A stretch of 64,000 nucleotides of DNA from Bacteroides faecalis (GTDB lineage Bacteria > Bacteroidota > Bacteroidia > Bacteroidales > Bacteroidaceae), in NCBI RefSeq assembly GCF_003865075.1, contig NZ_BHWB01000002.1, forward strand, positions 496,001 through 560,000, read 5' to 3'. Under the pieces are notes generated by a model. It had not been told where the DNA came from and made no database searches. It saw only the letters and a list, made by a program, of their open reading frames with translations. Positions 27,135 through 36,179 of the stretch are shown here, piece by piece (within the stretch, counting starts at the first letter, position 1; the number at the start of each line of letters is the position of its first letter). The position numbers were made by a program, and so were the translations under genes.

Positions 27135-28652
27135 ATGAGAATTAAGTTTTTAATCGTAATTATTGTGATAATTGAGATCTTCTTTATTCCATGTTATGGA
27201 AAAAATGGGCAAAATTATTATATTGATGCACAGAATGGCAATGACCAAGCTGATGGACGAAGCATGCGAAGCGCTTGGAAGAGTTTGAAACGTATCAAAA
27301 AATTACATTTATGTGCTGGTGACTCCTTATTATTACGTAGAGGTTCTGTTTTTACTGATATTTTGGAGTTGTCAGCCGAAGGTAAAGCTGGAAAACCTAT
27401 TGTTGTTGATGCCTATGGTAATGGCAGAAAGCCTTGTATTCAGGCACCTGACGCTTCGTTGTATGCTGTGTTGGTATACAATTCTAATTATCTTACCTTG
27501 CAGAATATAGAGGTAGTGAATACGGGGAAGGAACGTATGCCAAACCGTACAGGGGTAAAGATTCTTTGTGAAGATTATGGAGTATCGCATAACATTGTGC
27601 TTAACGCACTGGAAATACACGATGTGAATGGAAGTTTAGTGAAACAGGAAGGAGGCGGTTCGGGCATTTTGATAATAAACCAAGGAGAGAGAGTGATATC
27701 CACTTTTAACGCATTGACAATTGAAAATTGTGTTATTCGTCGTTGTGAACGTAACGGGATTATTTGGTCGGCTTATAGCGATCGTAATAACTGGCATCCC
27801 AATACTAAAACGATCATAAGAAGGAATCTGATAGAGGAAGTTCCCGGTGATGGCATCGTGCCAATAGGTTGTGAAGGCACTTTAATAGAATATAATCTGA
27901 TGCGTAATTGTCCAGGCACATTGCCTCATAGTGAGGCAGCTGCCGGTTTCTGGCCATGGAGCTGTGATAATACAGTGATGCAGTTCAATGAAGTGAGTGA
28001 CCATAAAGCACCTTGGGATGCACAGGGTTTTGATTCTGATTATAATTGCTATAATACGACAATTCAATATAATTATAGTCATGATAATGACGGAGGTATG
28101 GTCTTGATATGCAATTCGGGTGCTGATCCCGGTGTGGGAAATCAGGGAACGGTGGTGCAATATAATGTTAGCATCAATGATGCCATTCGTCCACGTGCCA
28201 CTCGTAACGGTATTTTTTCTGCCAATATACATATTGGTGGTCCATGTAAGAATACATTAATAAGCCGTAATATTCTGCATGTCAATCCTAAAATAGCCTC
28301 ATTTATTGATCGTAGTGTTATTACTTCTGATTCATGGGACGGTTATGCCGATTCTACGACTTTCCGGGAAAATGTGTTCTTTGTCCCTCAAGAATCAGAA
28401 ATTCGTCTGACTCGTTCTACTAACAATATTTTTGAAGGTAATTATTATTTGGGAAATTTCAAAAAAATCCCGATTGACACATATGGTAAATATGTTTCTG
28501 CCTACTACAATACGTGTATCAGTAAAGATCCGCTAGGTTTTGATGCTTTGTCATTCCTTTTTGATACAGTGATTGTGGGTGACGGATCTGCTATATTGAA
28601 AGTCGTAAATAGTGAAGTGATTCATCACTTTTTTGAGGAAATGAAGAAATAA
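27135..28652 (+). CDS. Secreted right-handed beta-helix protein (pectate-lyase-like fold)
   Basis: 505 residues with a signal peptide (MRIKFLIVIIVIIEIFF, cleavage near CYG/KN). The mature start NYYIDAQNGNDQADG matches the common opening of Bacteroides beta-helix proteins. Repeating rungs rich in Asn follow, such as NALTIENCVIRRC, TIIRRNLIEEV, TLIEYNLMRNC, TVMQFNEVSDH, TTIQYNYSHDNDGG and TVVQYNVS. The fold serves polysaccharide lyases and glycosidases; no family-specific catalytic set could be assigned, so the substrate is open. It stands alone between two IS982 relics in the same orientation, downstream of the GH92 gene. Confidence 0.82.
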   Translation: MRIKFLIVIIVIIEIFFIPCYGKNGQNYYIDAQNGNDQADGRSMRSAWKSLKRIKKLHLCAGDSLLLRRGSVFTDILELSAEGKAGKPIVVDAYGNGRKPCIQAPDASLYAVLVYNSNYLTLQNIEVVNTGKERMPNRTGVKILCEDYGVSHNIVLNALEIHDVNGSLVKQEGGGSGILIINQGERVISTFNALTIENCVIRRCERNGIIWSAYSDRNNWHPNTKTIIRRNLIEEVPGDGIVPIGCEGTLIEYNLMRNCPGTLPHSEAAAGFWPWSCDNTVMQFNEVSDHKAPWDAQGFDSDYNCYNTTIQYNYSHDNDGGMVLICNSGADPGVGNQGTVVQYNVSINDAIRPRATRNGIFSANIHIGGPCKNTLISRNILHVNPKIASFIDRSVITSDSWDGYADSTTFRENVFFVPQESEIRLTRSTNNIFEGNYYLGNFKKIPIDTYGKYVSAYYNTCISKDPLGFDALSFLFDTVIVGDGSAILKVVNSEVIHHFFEEMKK

Positions 28653-28808
28653 TGTTTTCTCTTTTCATAGAATGCCACTCTTCATAACTTAAGGATTTAC
28701 ATTATTACTCGAGATGTTTTTTAGTAGTATTGTATTGTAAGATTCCTTTTTTCTTATTGGCTGTAATTCCTTAGGAAGAAAAAATAAATTAACGTGCTTC
28801 GATGTAAT

Positions 28809-29188
28809 TCAAAACATTTGTAATTGCCCGTTATTGATGAATTTCACATCAATAGCGGGCTTCTTTTCAAAGAAACGGTAGACCGAAATTGTAGTCAGTG
28901 CATTGGATATAAAGTTGTTGGAGGAACGATGTCGGGAAAGCTCAATCTATGCAATATTCTTCAATTCGTTATTGACAGTTTCAATCAGTACTCTTTTTCT
29001 TAGCAGAATTTTGTCGGCTGTACTCATCAAAGATTTTTTTCTGTCGAGATGCAAATTCTTAGTAAAAATCACCTGCCGTACAATAAATCTCCATAACTTA
29101 ATCCTCAATGAACATAGTGATAATTGTTTAAATGTTATAATTCAACACTATAAATTTAAATCCTTTTATCGCTATGCTCCTATTTTAA
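28809..29188 (-). pseudogene. IS982-family transposase relic 2, internally deleted
   Basis: On the minus strand the start near 29115 reads MFIED, stop, VMEIYCTAGDFY, then within about 35 codons joins STADKILLRKRVLIETVNN, ELKNIA, stop, IELSRHRSSNNFI, and ends FFEKKPAIDVKF and NNGQLQMF before a stop at 28809. This is the start of an IS982 transposase fused to its end, with the core removed and two in-frame stops. The C-terminus is more complete than in relic 1. Upstream sequence to about 29188 matches relic 1. Confidence 0.82.
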
Positions 29189-29224
29189 AATGAATCATTT
29201 GGTTATATCGAATCATGTTATTTG

Positions 29225-30103
29225 CTATATTTTCAACATCTTTTTCTCCCGTTCCAAATCCGTTTCATCCAGTTTCGGTGAAGGTACTGTACAGGTCTTG
29301 ATGTAATCTCCTTCCTGGCAAGTATAATTGTAGTACACCTCCAATTCCGGTGTCAGTTCACCCTTCGGAACCAATTTACCTTCCATTTTCAGAAATTCAT
29401 TAATGTCCGTACTATCTGATTGCTTTACCAAAACGATCCGTCGGGCTATTGGATTATGATTGTAATCCAGACAGAGATACAATCCTTTCAACATATTGGG
29501 GAATTCATAATGCGGAAGTTGCAGATAAATAGTGACCAGGGCAAATTGAGGTAAGTCCCTTTCGTTAAACATCAGGTATGAATTCTGATGATTGCTGATA
29601 ATACCGCCTCCCCAATGAACGGATTTATAAGCATTAATCATGCCGACCTTCACATATTCACTGTTTTCGGAAGCACAAATCATGTAAGGTTCAATTTTTA
29701 GACTATCCGTTGAAGAGGAAAGGCTGTAACTAAGATAAATACCACTATAATTATAAACATCCTGTATAGATTCCTTCATCTCCATTCCAAGTAACTTGAC
29801 CAAAGGATTTCCGTCTGTTTCACTTTGCTGTTCAGGTTCCATTTCGAACAATAGTAGCTTCATGGAACTTACATTATTTAATAAGCGTTTCTTGGAGACA
29901 TTATTAACCAATGCAAGTGCTTCGTCTAATGCATCATCGGGAGTACGTGTTTTCAAGAAATCGATATAAGCAGGTAAAACGCTGGAGTATAAAGCAGACA
30001 ATACACTTGGAGCCATGTCCACCCGATCAGCAATTTCTTTCATCTTTACTCCGCTATTGCGTAGGTACTCTATTCTTTTATATATATCTGTCAGTTCATC
30101 CAT
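29225..30103 (-). CDS. HTH protein, likely regulator of the aminoethylphosphonate genes
   Basis: 292 residues. The N-terminus (IYKRIEYLRNSGVKMKEIADRVDMAPSVLSAL) looks like a helix-turn-helix of the DNA-binding Xre/LacI-like size; the remaining 230 residues are beta-rich and show no enzyme motif I know. No signal peptide or membrane segment. It is divergent from the DUF5690-phnX-phnW genes with 190 bp between, the typical placement of a local regulator. The role is inferred from the HTH and the neighbourhood; I do not recognise a named family. Confidence 0.6.
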   Translation of the reverse strand: MDELTDIYKRIEYLRNSGVKMKEIADRVDMAPSVLSALYSSVLPAYIDFLKTRTPDDALDEALALVNNVSKKRLLNNVSSMKLLLFEMEPEQQSETDGNPLVKLLGMEMKESIQDVYNYSGIYLSYSLSSSTDSLKIEPYMICASENSEYVKVGMINAYKSVHWGGGIISNHQNSYLMFNERDLPQFALVTIYLQLPHYEFPNMLKGLYLCLDYNHNPIARRIVLVKQSDSTDINEFLKMEGKLVPKGELTPELEVYYNYTCQEGDYIKTCTVPSPKLDETDLEREKKMLKI

Positions 30104-30237
30104 GATTTTGGTTGTCGTAATTTTGAATTATGTTGCAAAGGAATGACTGTTATATTATGTTCCTGTTGCATGAATATTACATTAATATTTCAATACATCA
30201 AAAGCGCGAAATATATAATATGATTCATTGAAATTCA

Positions 30238-30268
30238 TTTTTTCACTGCTCACTGAGTCCTAATTTTG
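30238..30268 (+). promoter_or_regulatory. Promoter of the aminoethylphosphonate genes
   Basis: TTTT (30238-30241), 19-bp spacer, TAATTTTG (30261-30268), 26 bp before the DUF5690 carrier start. The -7 box is a perfect TAnnTTTG; the -33 box has one mismatch. Confidence 0.55.
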
Positions 30269-30293
30269 CACCGGAAACAAAAAACAATGTATT

Positions 30294-31664
30294 ATGAATT
30301 TCAAAGAAAAACTGTCGCCCTCGGCACAAAAGAAACTTTCTGATATACTCTTTATCCTTTATGCAGGAGGAGCGGCGCTGCTATCTTACTCATTAGTTTA
30401 TGCACTTCGCAAACCGTTTACGGCTGCTACATTCGACGGCATGGAACTGTTTGGCATGGATTATAAGATAGCAACCAGTATTATCCAGATATTCGGATAC
30501 ATGGTATCCAAGTTTGTCGGGATCAAACTTATTTCTGAGCTAAAGAGAGAAGGCCGCCTGAAATTCATTCTTGTATCCATTTTGGTTGCTGAACTCTCTT
30601 TAGTTCTTTTTGGATGTCTGCCTCAACCATTCAATGTATTGGCATTATTCTTTAACGGACTCTCTTTGGGATGTATGTGGGGTGTTATCTTTAGTTTCCT
30701 CGAAGGAAGGCGGGTGACCGATCTGTTGGCTTCCCTTTTCGGGCTGAGTATTGCTGTCAGTAGCGGTACAGCTAAGTCTATCGGACTTTTCGTAGTCAAT
30801 ACCTTGCATGTTAGCGAATTTTGGATGCCGGCTCTGATTGGTGTAGTAGCATTACCACTTCTGGCAGGATTAGGCTATCTACTCGATCACCTTCCCAAAC
30901 CGACTGCCGAAGACAAAGCATTGCGAGTGGAACGAATCACCTTAAATAAACAACAACGTTGGGAGCTCTTCCGTAGTTTTGCCCCTGTACTGACACTGCT
31001 TTTCTTCGCCAACCTTTTCCTGACCGTACTTCAAGATGTAAAAGAAGATTTTCTTGTGAAAATAGTCGATGTGAATGCAGCAGGTTTCTCTTCCTGGATA
31101 TTTGCCAAAGTAGATGGAATAGTGACTCTTATCATTCTGGCAGTCTTTGCATCGCTAGCATTGATGAAAAGCCATATTAAAGTGCTTTCCACTCTCTTGG
31201 CATTAGTCGTTGCCGGCGCTGTCACGCTTAGTTTCGTAGCTTTCAATTATCACACCCTGCAATTGTCTCCGCTAGTGTGGTTATTTATCCAAAGCCTTTG
31301 TCTCTATTTCTCTTATCTCAGTTTTCAGACTATTTTCTTCGATCGTTTTATCGCCTGTTTCCGTATTAAGGGGAATGTAGGATTTTTCATTGCTATGGTT
31401 GATTCCATCGGATATACAGGCACCGTACTAGTATTGTTGTTCAAAGAATGTTTTAACCCCGACCTTAACTGGCTCGAATTCTATAACACCATGGCGGGTA
31501 CGGTAGGTATTGTCTGCTGTGTTGCCTTCAGTATCTCCCTTATATACCTGATTCAACGTTACAAAAAAGGAAGATATGAAGCAACTGCCATAGCCCCTCT
31601 GATCGATGAGAAGGCATGGTTAAAGAATGGTACAGTAAGGAAAGAAGAAGCATTGTCTTACTAA
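30294..31664 (+). CDS. DUF5690-type MFS transporter, candidate 2-aminoethylphosphonate carrier
   Basis: 456 residues with about 12 hydrophobic helices and a cytoplasmic loop near residues 200-225. The opening LSYSLVYALRKPFTAATFDG resembles organophosphate:phosphate antiporters of the GlpT/UhpC group (YxxRKP-like), and the overall sequence resembles the DUF5690 MFS family of Bacteroidetes. It is the first gene of a unit with phnX and phnW (39-bp gap to phnX). That context suggests import of 2-aminoethylphosphonate or a related phosphonate. The substrate is inferred, not shown. Confidence 0.75.
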   Translation: MNFKEKLSPSAQKKLSDILFILYAGGAALLSYSLVYALRKPFTAATFDGMELFGMDYKIATSIIQIFGYMVSKFVGIKLISELKREGRLKFILVSILVAELSLVLFGCLPQPFNVLALFFNGLSLGCMWGVIFSFLEGRRVTDLLASLFGLSIAVSSGTAKSIGLFVVNTLHVSEFWMPALIGVVALPLLAGLGYLLDHLPKPTAEDKALRVERITLNKQQRWELFRSFAPVLTLLFFANLFLTVLQDVKEDFLVKIVDVNAAGFSSWIFAKVDGIVTLIILAVFASLALMKSHIKVLSTLLALVVAGAVTLSFVAFNYHTLQLSPLVWLFIQSLCLYFSYLSFQTIFFDRFIACFRIKGNVGFFIAMVDSIGYTGTVLVLLFKECFNPDLNWLEFYNTMAGTVGIVCCVAFSISLIYLIQRYKKGRYEATAIAPLIDEKAWLKNGTVRKEEALSY

Positions 31665-31703
31665 TGAAAAATAGAATAATAAACAATTTATATATAAGCA
31701 AGA

Positions 31704-32492
31704 ATGAAAAAGATTGAATGTATTATTATGGACTGGGCAGGTACGGCTGTAGATTATGGATGCTTTGCACCTGTTGCTGCTTTCATTGAGGCATTTGCCG
31801 AAAAAGGACTGTCAATTGACGTTGTACAGACTCGTAAACCGATGGGATTACCCAAGATTCAGCACATTCGTGAATTGTTGTCAATGTCTGAAGTAAACGA
31901 ACAATTTGTCAATCGTTACCAACGTGCATGGACAGAAGAGGATGTTGTAGAGCTAAATCGTCTTTTTGAAAAGCACCTGTTTGCTTCACTTGAGAACTAT
32001 ACTGATCCTATTCCGGGAGTAATTCCTACTTTGGATAAGTTGCGTAGCGAAGGTCTTAAAATTGGTTCTACTACCGGATATACCCGCCAGATGATGGATG
32101 TCGTACTTCCGGCAGCTCAGGCAAAAGGGTATCGCGTAGATTATTGTGCCACTCCCAATCTGCTTCCTTCGGGACGTCCTGCTCCTTATATGATTTTTGA
32201 GAATATGACAAAGCTTGCTGTACCTTGTCTGGATACGGTAGTGAAGGTAGGAGATACAATCGCCGATATTAAAGAAGGTGTAAATGCTAAAGTATGGAGT
32301 GTAGGTGTAATTCTCGGTAGCAACGAGATGGCACTGACGGAGGAGGAAACGAAGGCCTTGTCTGCTACAGATCTGGAAGCTCGTATTGAAGAGGTAAAAG
32401 AACGTATGCTTGCTGCCGGAGCTTCCTATGTCATCCGTACAATGGAAGAACTTCCCGCTCTGATTGAGACAATAAATGCAAGGCTTAATTAA
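31704..32492 (+). CDS. phnX: Phosphonoacetaldehyde hydrolase (phosphonatase)
   Basis: 262 residues, HAD superfamily. It cleaves the C-P bond of phosphonoacetaldehyde to acetaldehyde and phosphate. The nucleophile is Asp10 in IIMDWAGTAVDYG, a signature specific to phosphonatases. The Schiff-base lysine is Lys51 in RKPMGLPKIQHIR. The third motif VVKVGDTIADIKEG supplies the metal-binding Asp residues. Size matches. It acts after PhnW, encoded downstream, so the pair converts 2-aminoethylphosphonate to acetaldehyde and phosphate. Confidence 0.95.
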   Translation: MKKIECIIMDWAGTAVDYGCFAPVAAFIEAFAEKGLSIDVVQTRKPMGLPKIQHIRELLSMSEVNEQFVNRYQRAWTEEDVVELNRLFEKHLFASLENYTDPIPGVIPTLDKLRSEGLKIGSTTGYTRQMMDVVLPAAQAKGYRVDYCATPNLLPSGRPAPYMIFENMTKLAVPCLDTVVKVGDTIADIKEGVNAKVWSVGVILGSNEMALTEEETKALSATDLEARIEEVKERMLAAGASYVIRTMEELPALIETINARLN

Positions 32493-32514
32493 CCTTTAGC
32501 CAATGCAGCATTTG

Positions 32515-32547
32515 TTTGAAAAATAATTAGTATGAGATTTATCTTTC
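32515..32547 (+). promoter_or_regulatory. Possible internal promoter of phnW
   Basis: TTTG (32515-32518), 21-bp spacer, TATCTTTC (32540-32547, one mismatch), 57 bp before phnW. The 111-bp gap between phnX and phnW leaves room for it. Confidence 0.5.
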
Positions 32548-32603
32548 AAAATAGATACTTTCCAACGAACTATATTCATTCACATTAAAAACAGAAAACG
32601 ATT

Positions 32604-33692
32604 ATGAAACCATATTTACTATTAACTCCCGGACCTCTCACTACTTCAGAAACTGTAAAAGAAACCATGATGACCGATTGGTGTACATGGGATGAAGATT
32701 ACAACCTCGGTATCGTACAAGAATTGCGTAAAGAATTGGTAGGCATTGCCACCAAGAATACTGAAGAATACACTTCTGTCCTTTTGCAGGGAAGTGGTAC
32801 ATATTGCGTAGAAGCGGTATTAGGAGCTACCATTACCTCGAAAGATAAACTGTTGATCTGTAGTAACGGAGCCTATGGTGACCGAATGGGCAATATTGCT
32901 GAATATTATCATCTGGACTATGATATGCTGGCGTTTGAGGAGACTGAACCAATCTCTTTGGAGTATGTAGATGATTATTTGAGTAATAACTCGGACATTA
33001 CCCACGTAGCATTTGTACATTGTGAAACGACTACGGGTATCCTGAATCAGATTAAAGAGCTGTCACATATCATCAAGATGCATGGCAAGAAGTTAATTGT
33101 AGACTGTATGAGCAGCTTCGGAGGTATTCCAATTGATGTAGACGAATTAAATATCGACTTCCTGATCAGTAGTTCAAACAAATGTATCCAAGGAGTACCG
33201 GGATTCGGTTTTGTTATAGCCCGCCATTCAGAACTTGTACGTTGTAAAGGCATTGCCCGTTCCCTCTCTCTGGACATTTACGACCAATGGGAAACGATGG
33301 AAAAAGGTCATGGCAAATGGCGTTTTACCTCTCCGACTCACGTGGTACGTGCTTTCAAACAGGCATTGACAGAACTGCTCGAAGAGGGTGGAGTAGAGGC
33401 ACGCTATCAACGTTATTGTGAGAATCATCGTATCTTGGTAGAAGGTATGCGTTCTCTCGGATTCCAAACATTATTAGATGACAGCATTCAGTCTCCTATC
33501 ATTACTTCTTTTCTTTATCCTTATGAAGATTTCAATTTCAAAGCTTTCTATCAGGCGTTAAAAGCCAAAGGATTTGTAATCTATCCGGGAAAAATCTCCA
33601 AAGCAGATACTTTCCGTATCGGTAATATTGGCGATGTTCATCCTGATGACTTCCGCCGTTTGGTAGAAGCAGTACGCGAAACGGAGTATTGA
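32604..33692 (+). CDS. phnW: 2-aminoethylphosphonate-pyruvate transaminase
   Basis: 362 residues, PLP-dependent class V aminotransferase. It moves the amino group of 2-aminoethylphosphonate to pyruvate, yielding phosphonoacetaldehyde and alanine. [19 protein letters not shown] is the family's N-terminal signature. The PLP lysine is Lys193 in [16 protein letters not shown], and [13 protein letters not shown] holds the cofactor-binding Asp. With phnX it forms a complete phosphonatase route that supplies phosphate, carbon and nitrogen. A gap with two 22-bp arrays follows. Confidence 0.95.
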   Translation: MKPYLLLTPGPLTTSETVKETMMTDWCTWDEDYNLGIVQELRKELVGIATKNTEEYTSVLLQGSGTYCVEAVLGATITSKDKLLICSNGAYGDRMGNIAEYYHLDYDMLAFEETEPISLEYVDDYLSNNSDITHVAFVHCETTTGILNQIKELSHIIKMHGKKLIVDCMSSFGGIPIDVDELNIDFLISSSNKCIQGVPGFGFVIARHSELVRCKGIARSLSLDIYDQWETMEKGHGKWRFTSPTHVVRAFKQALTELLEEGGVEARYQRYCENHRILVEGMRSLGFQTLLDDSIQSPIITSFLYPYEDFNFKAFYQALKAKGFVIYPGKISKADTFRIGNIGDVHPDDFRRLVEAVRETEY

Positions 33693-33873
33693 TTTATTCG
33701 ATACTGTTAGATAAAAACTAGGGATGAAGATGATGCAACGGATAGAGCACATTGCATACTTATCTTCATTCTTAGTTTTCTATTTTAGGGTGGAATGATA
33801 GAAGATCAATCATCATTAAAGTCCTCCTATCAATCGTTCTAGTATTAATAGACGTAATTATAAGTTTCGGTTC

Positions 33874-33961
33874 GTTCCACAGTTGTTTCCGTTCCGTTCC
33901 ACAGTTGTTTCCGCTTCGTTCCACAACTGTGTTCGTTTAGTTCCATATGGGTGGAACGAAT
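33874..33961. repeat. Tandem array with 22-bp period (GTTCCAC type)
   Basis: GTTCCA starts units at 33874, 33896, 33918 and 33940, exactly 22 bp apart. The first two units differ at two or three bases near their ends; the last two are degenerate. It lies between convergent phnW and the efflux MFS gene, 75 bp before a second array with the same period but unrelated sequence. Confidence 0.88.
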
Positions 33962-34036
33962 TGACTTAGGTTACAAATGTCAATAATTTGTGTAGTGAAG
34001 AAATAACTGATTAAGGTTACTTGCTGTTTCGGTCTT

Positions 34037-34124
34037 ACATTATTGTTGTTTCAGCTTTGCATTATTGCTGTCTCAACCTTGCATTATTGTTGTCTCAGCT
34101 TTGCATTATTGTTGTCTCAACCTT
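34037..34124. repeat. Tandem array with 22-bp period (GCATTATTG type), 44-bp higher order
   Basis: Four units start at 34037, 34059, 34081 and 34103. Units 1 and 3 end CAGCTTT, units 2 and 4 end CAACCTT, so a 44-bp double unit was itself duplicated. The array stops 7 bp before the stop codon of the convergent MFS gene. Confidence 0.9.
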
Positions 34125-34131
34125 ATATCTA

Positions 34132-35526
34132 TTATTTAAGAGTAGATGGTTGTGACAGCCTCAAACTACTGACAATTGCTGCAAGAACAGCAAATACACT
34201 TCCCACGATCAGACAAACCGAAGTGCTCCGATCTTGTATAACAAAGCTGAATACTAGTGCCACAATCGTAGTACCCGAAGTCTGTCCCAATAATCGTGCC
34301 ATCCCAAGCATACCACTTGCTCCCCCAGAACGATTAGTTGGTGCGGAAGAGATAATTGTACTATTATTTGGAGTCTGGAACAGCCCAAATCCTGCACCAC
34401 ACAGCATTAAGCGTAAGATAATGCTAATATCGGATGATTCGGCAGTCAGGCTTGAAAGCGAGAACAGCCCGATGGCAAATAATGCCATACCAATACTTCC
34501 AAGTATTCCCGGATGAATACGTTCCACCAGGTTACCCGCTAACGGAGCAGTGACAAGTGTTGCCAAAGGCCATGGAGTAAGTAAAAGCCCCGTCGTCACT
34601 TCACTATGTCCTAACGTATTTTGCAGGAAAAACGGAAGAGATACCATTGCTGACATTTGAGCGATAAACGAACAAATAGACGTCAGAATAGACAAACGGA
34701 AAATGGGAATCTTCAATAAATCCAATGGAAGCAACGGAGTTGTTTGAGTTAATTGCCGACGTACATAATAAGTTCCGACAACTGCCAGCACAATCACTTG
34801 AATAAAGACAAAATCCATTTTCTCATGATGTGCAAAACCATCCAACGTATAAATAAGTAAACCGAAAGTCAATGCATTTGCTACCGCACTGATTGTATCG
34901 AACTTCCGTTTCGTCCGTTCTTCTTGACGGGGAAGATATTTAATGCCCAAGACTAATGCAGTAATTCCCAAAGGTACATTAATAGCAAACAGCCAGTGCC
35001 AGGAGGCTATTGACAGAATACCACTTGCTACTGAAGGTCCTGCGGCAGCCGATATTGCCACAACCATCGCATTAATTCCCATCCCTTGTCCAATTTTGTT
35101 TTTCGGATAGATATAGCGTAACTGTGCCGTATTTACACTAGTAATAGCCGATGCACTGAATCCCTGAAAGATACGGGCAATTGTTAATGTCCAGAAAGAG
35201 TCGGACAGCGCACAAATCAGTGAAGTAATACAAAACAAGCCGATTCCTGAAAGAAAAACCTTTCGGTAACCGATGATTTCTCCAAGCGAGGAGAAAGACA
35301 ATAGAGATACGACGATAGCCAGCTGATAGCCATTGATGATCCATGTCGTCACAGCGGGAGAAGTCCCGAAGTCATGCGAAAGTGTAGGAAGTACGACATT
35401 GACTATATTGATATCAAGTACCGACATACAGAGGGCAAAACCGACGGAAACCACTGCCCAGATTCGTCTTGGCATTGGTAATCCGTCGGTTTCGTCTATT
35501 TGAGTTGGGTTGATTGTTTGTACCAT
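34132..35526 (-). CDS. DHA2-family MFS drug efflux transporter
   Basis: 464 residues from MVQTINPTQIDETDGLP; an in-frame ATG at 35574 would add 16 residues without family similarity. About 14 hydrophobic helices, as in EmrB/QacA proton antiporters. Motifs: LDINIVNVVLPTLSHDFG in helix 1 (motif D1 with Asp), TWIINGYQL, and the motif-A loop LGEIIGYRKVFL. It probably exports hydrophobic drugs or metabolites across the inner membrane. No partner membrane-fusion gene is adjacent. The gene converges on phnW across the 22-bp arrays. Confidence 0.88.
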   Translation of the reverse strand: MVQTINPTQIDETDGLPMPRRIWAVVSVGFALCMSVLDINIVNVVLPTLSHDFGTSPAVTTWIINGYQLAIVVSLLSFSSLGEIIGYRKVFLSGIGLFCITSLICALSDSFWTLTIARIFQGFSASAITSVNTAQLRYIYPKNKIGQGMGINAMVVAISAAAGPSVASGILSIASWHWLFAINVPLGITALVLGIKYLPRQEERTKRKFDTISAVANALTFGLLIYTLDGFAHHEKMDFVFIQVIVLAVVGTYYVRRQLTQTTPLLPLDLLKIPIFRLSILTSICSFIAQMSAMVSLPFFLQNTLGHSEVTTGLLLTPWPLATLVTAPLAGNLVERIHPGILGSIGMALFAIGLFSLSSLTAESSDISIILRLMLCGAGFGLFQTPNNSTIISSAPTNRSGGASGMLGMARLLGQTSGTTIVALVFSFVIQDRSTSVCLIVGSVFAVLAAIVSSLRLSQPSTLK

Positions 35527-35663
35527 AAAACTTATTATTCTAACACTAATTGTTGGTGCTATAAAAGTAAACAAAACAATGCTACAGCTGTTTCTGCATC
35601 CTTTGAAAAATAAGTTTTTTTAGCGCAGAACTTATCTCGCTACTTTAGAGTCCTCATGATGAA

Positions 35664-36122
35664 TTATTTCAATCGCAGTATCCGTTGGTTGCCACTTCCC
35701 CGAAATTCCAGATAAGGAGAGAAGAGAGACTGATCGAAACGACCATCCACCAACACATCTATATAAGAAAGAATTGCATCCAGTTGAGGTTGTGATTTGA
35801 TTTCCTCATACGTGTAACCTGTATAACACCATATGTTCATTCCGGTTTTCTCCTTTACTCTTTTCACAAGTAGTAGAAATGCTTCCGGATCGTAGAAAGG
35901 ATCTCCTCCGGAAAACGTGACTCCATCCAGTAAAGGATTTTTTTTAATCTCCCGAATGATCTCATCAATACGGTCTTCTGTCAAGAGTTCTCCTGCTGTT
36001 GGATTCCAACTCTCCGGATTGTGGCAACCGGGACAGTGGTGAGAGCAACCGGCCAGATAAATAGAATACCGAATGCCTTCACCGTCTACAATTGTTTCCG
36101 GATAAGTACCTAATAAATGCAT
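35664..36122 (-). CDS. nrdG: Anaerobic ribonucleotide reductase activating protein
   Basis: 152 residues. This radical SAM enzyme makes the glycyl radical on NrdD. The iron-sulfur cysteines are Cys26, Cys30 and Cys33 in [16 protein letters not shown] (CxxxCxxC), and [14 protein letters not shown] binds SAM. Length is typical for the small NrdG type. It follows nrdD by 57 bp, with a hairpin between them that may lower its expression relative to nrdD. A weak stem plus T run after the stop (about 35600-35630) may end the transcript. Confidence 0.95.
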   Translation of the reverse strand: MHLLGTYPETIVDGEGIRYSIYLAGCSHHCPGCHNPESWNPTAGELLTEDRIDEIIREIKKNPLLDGVTFSGGDPFYDPEAFLLLVKRVKEKTGMNIWCYTGYTYEEIKSQPQLDAILSYIDVLVDGRFDQSLFSPYLEFRGSGNQRILRLK

Positions 36123-36146
36123 GCTAAGAAAAAATTAAGAACGGTA

Positions 36147-36176
36147 AAATGAGGAACGATGGACTGTTCCTCATTT
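36147..36176 (-). terminator. Hairpin between nrdD and nrdG
   Basis: Perfect 11-bp stem (arms 36147-36157 and 36166-36176) with an 8-nt loop, directly after the nrdD stop. On the minus strand TTTTACC overlaps and follows the stem end, so it may act as a partial terminator or a mRNA-stabilising 3' end that sets a high nrdD to nrdG ratio. Confidence 0.6.
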
Positions 36177-36179
36177 CAT

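Noticed and set aside
34043..34516. Plus-strand open frame starting in the 22-bp array
   Set aside because: Its first part translates the tandem repeat and the rest is antisense to the efflux gene.
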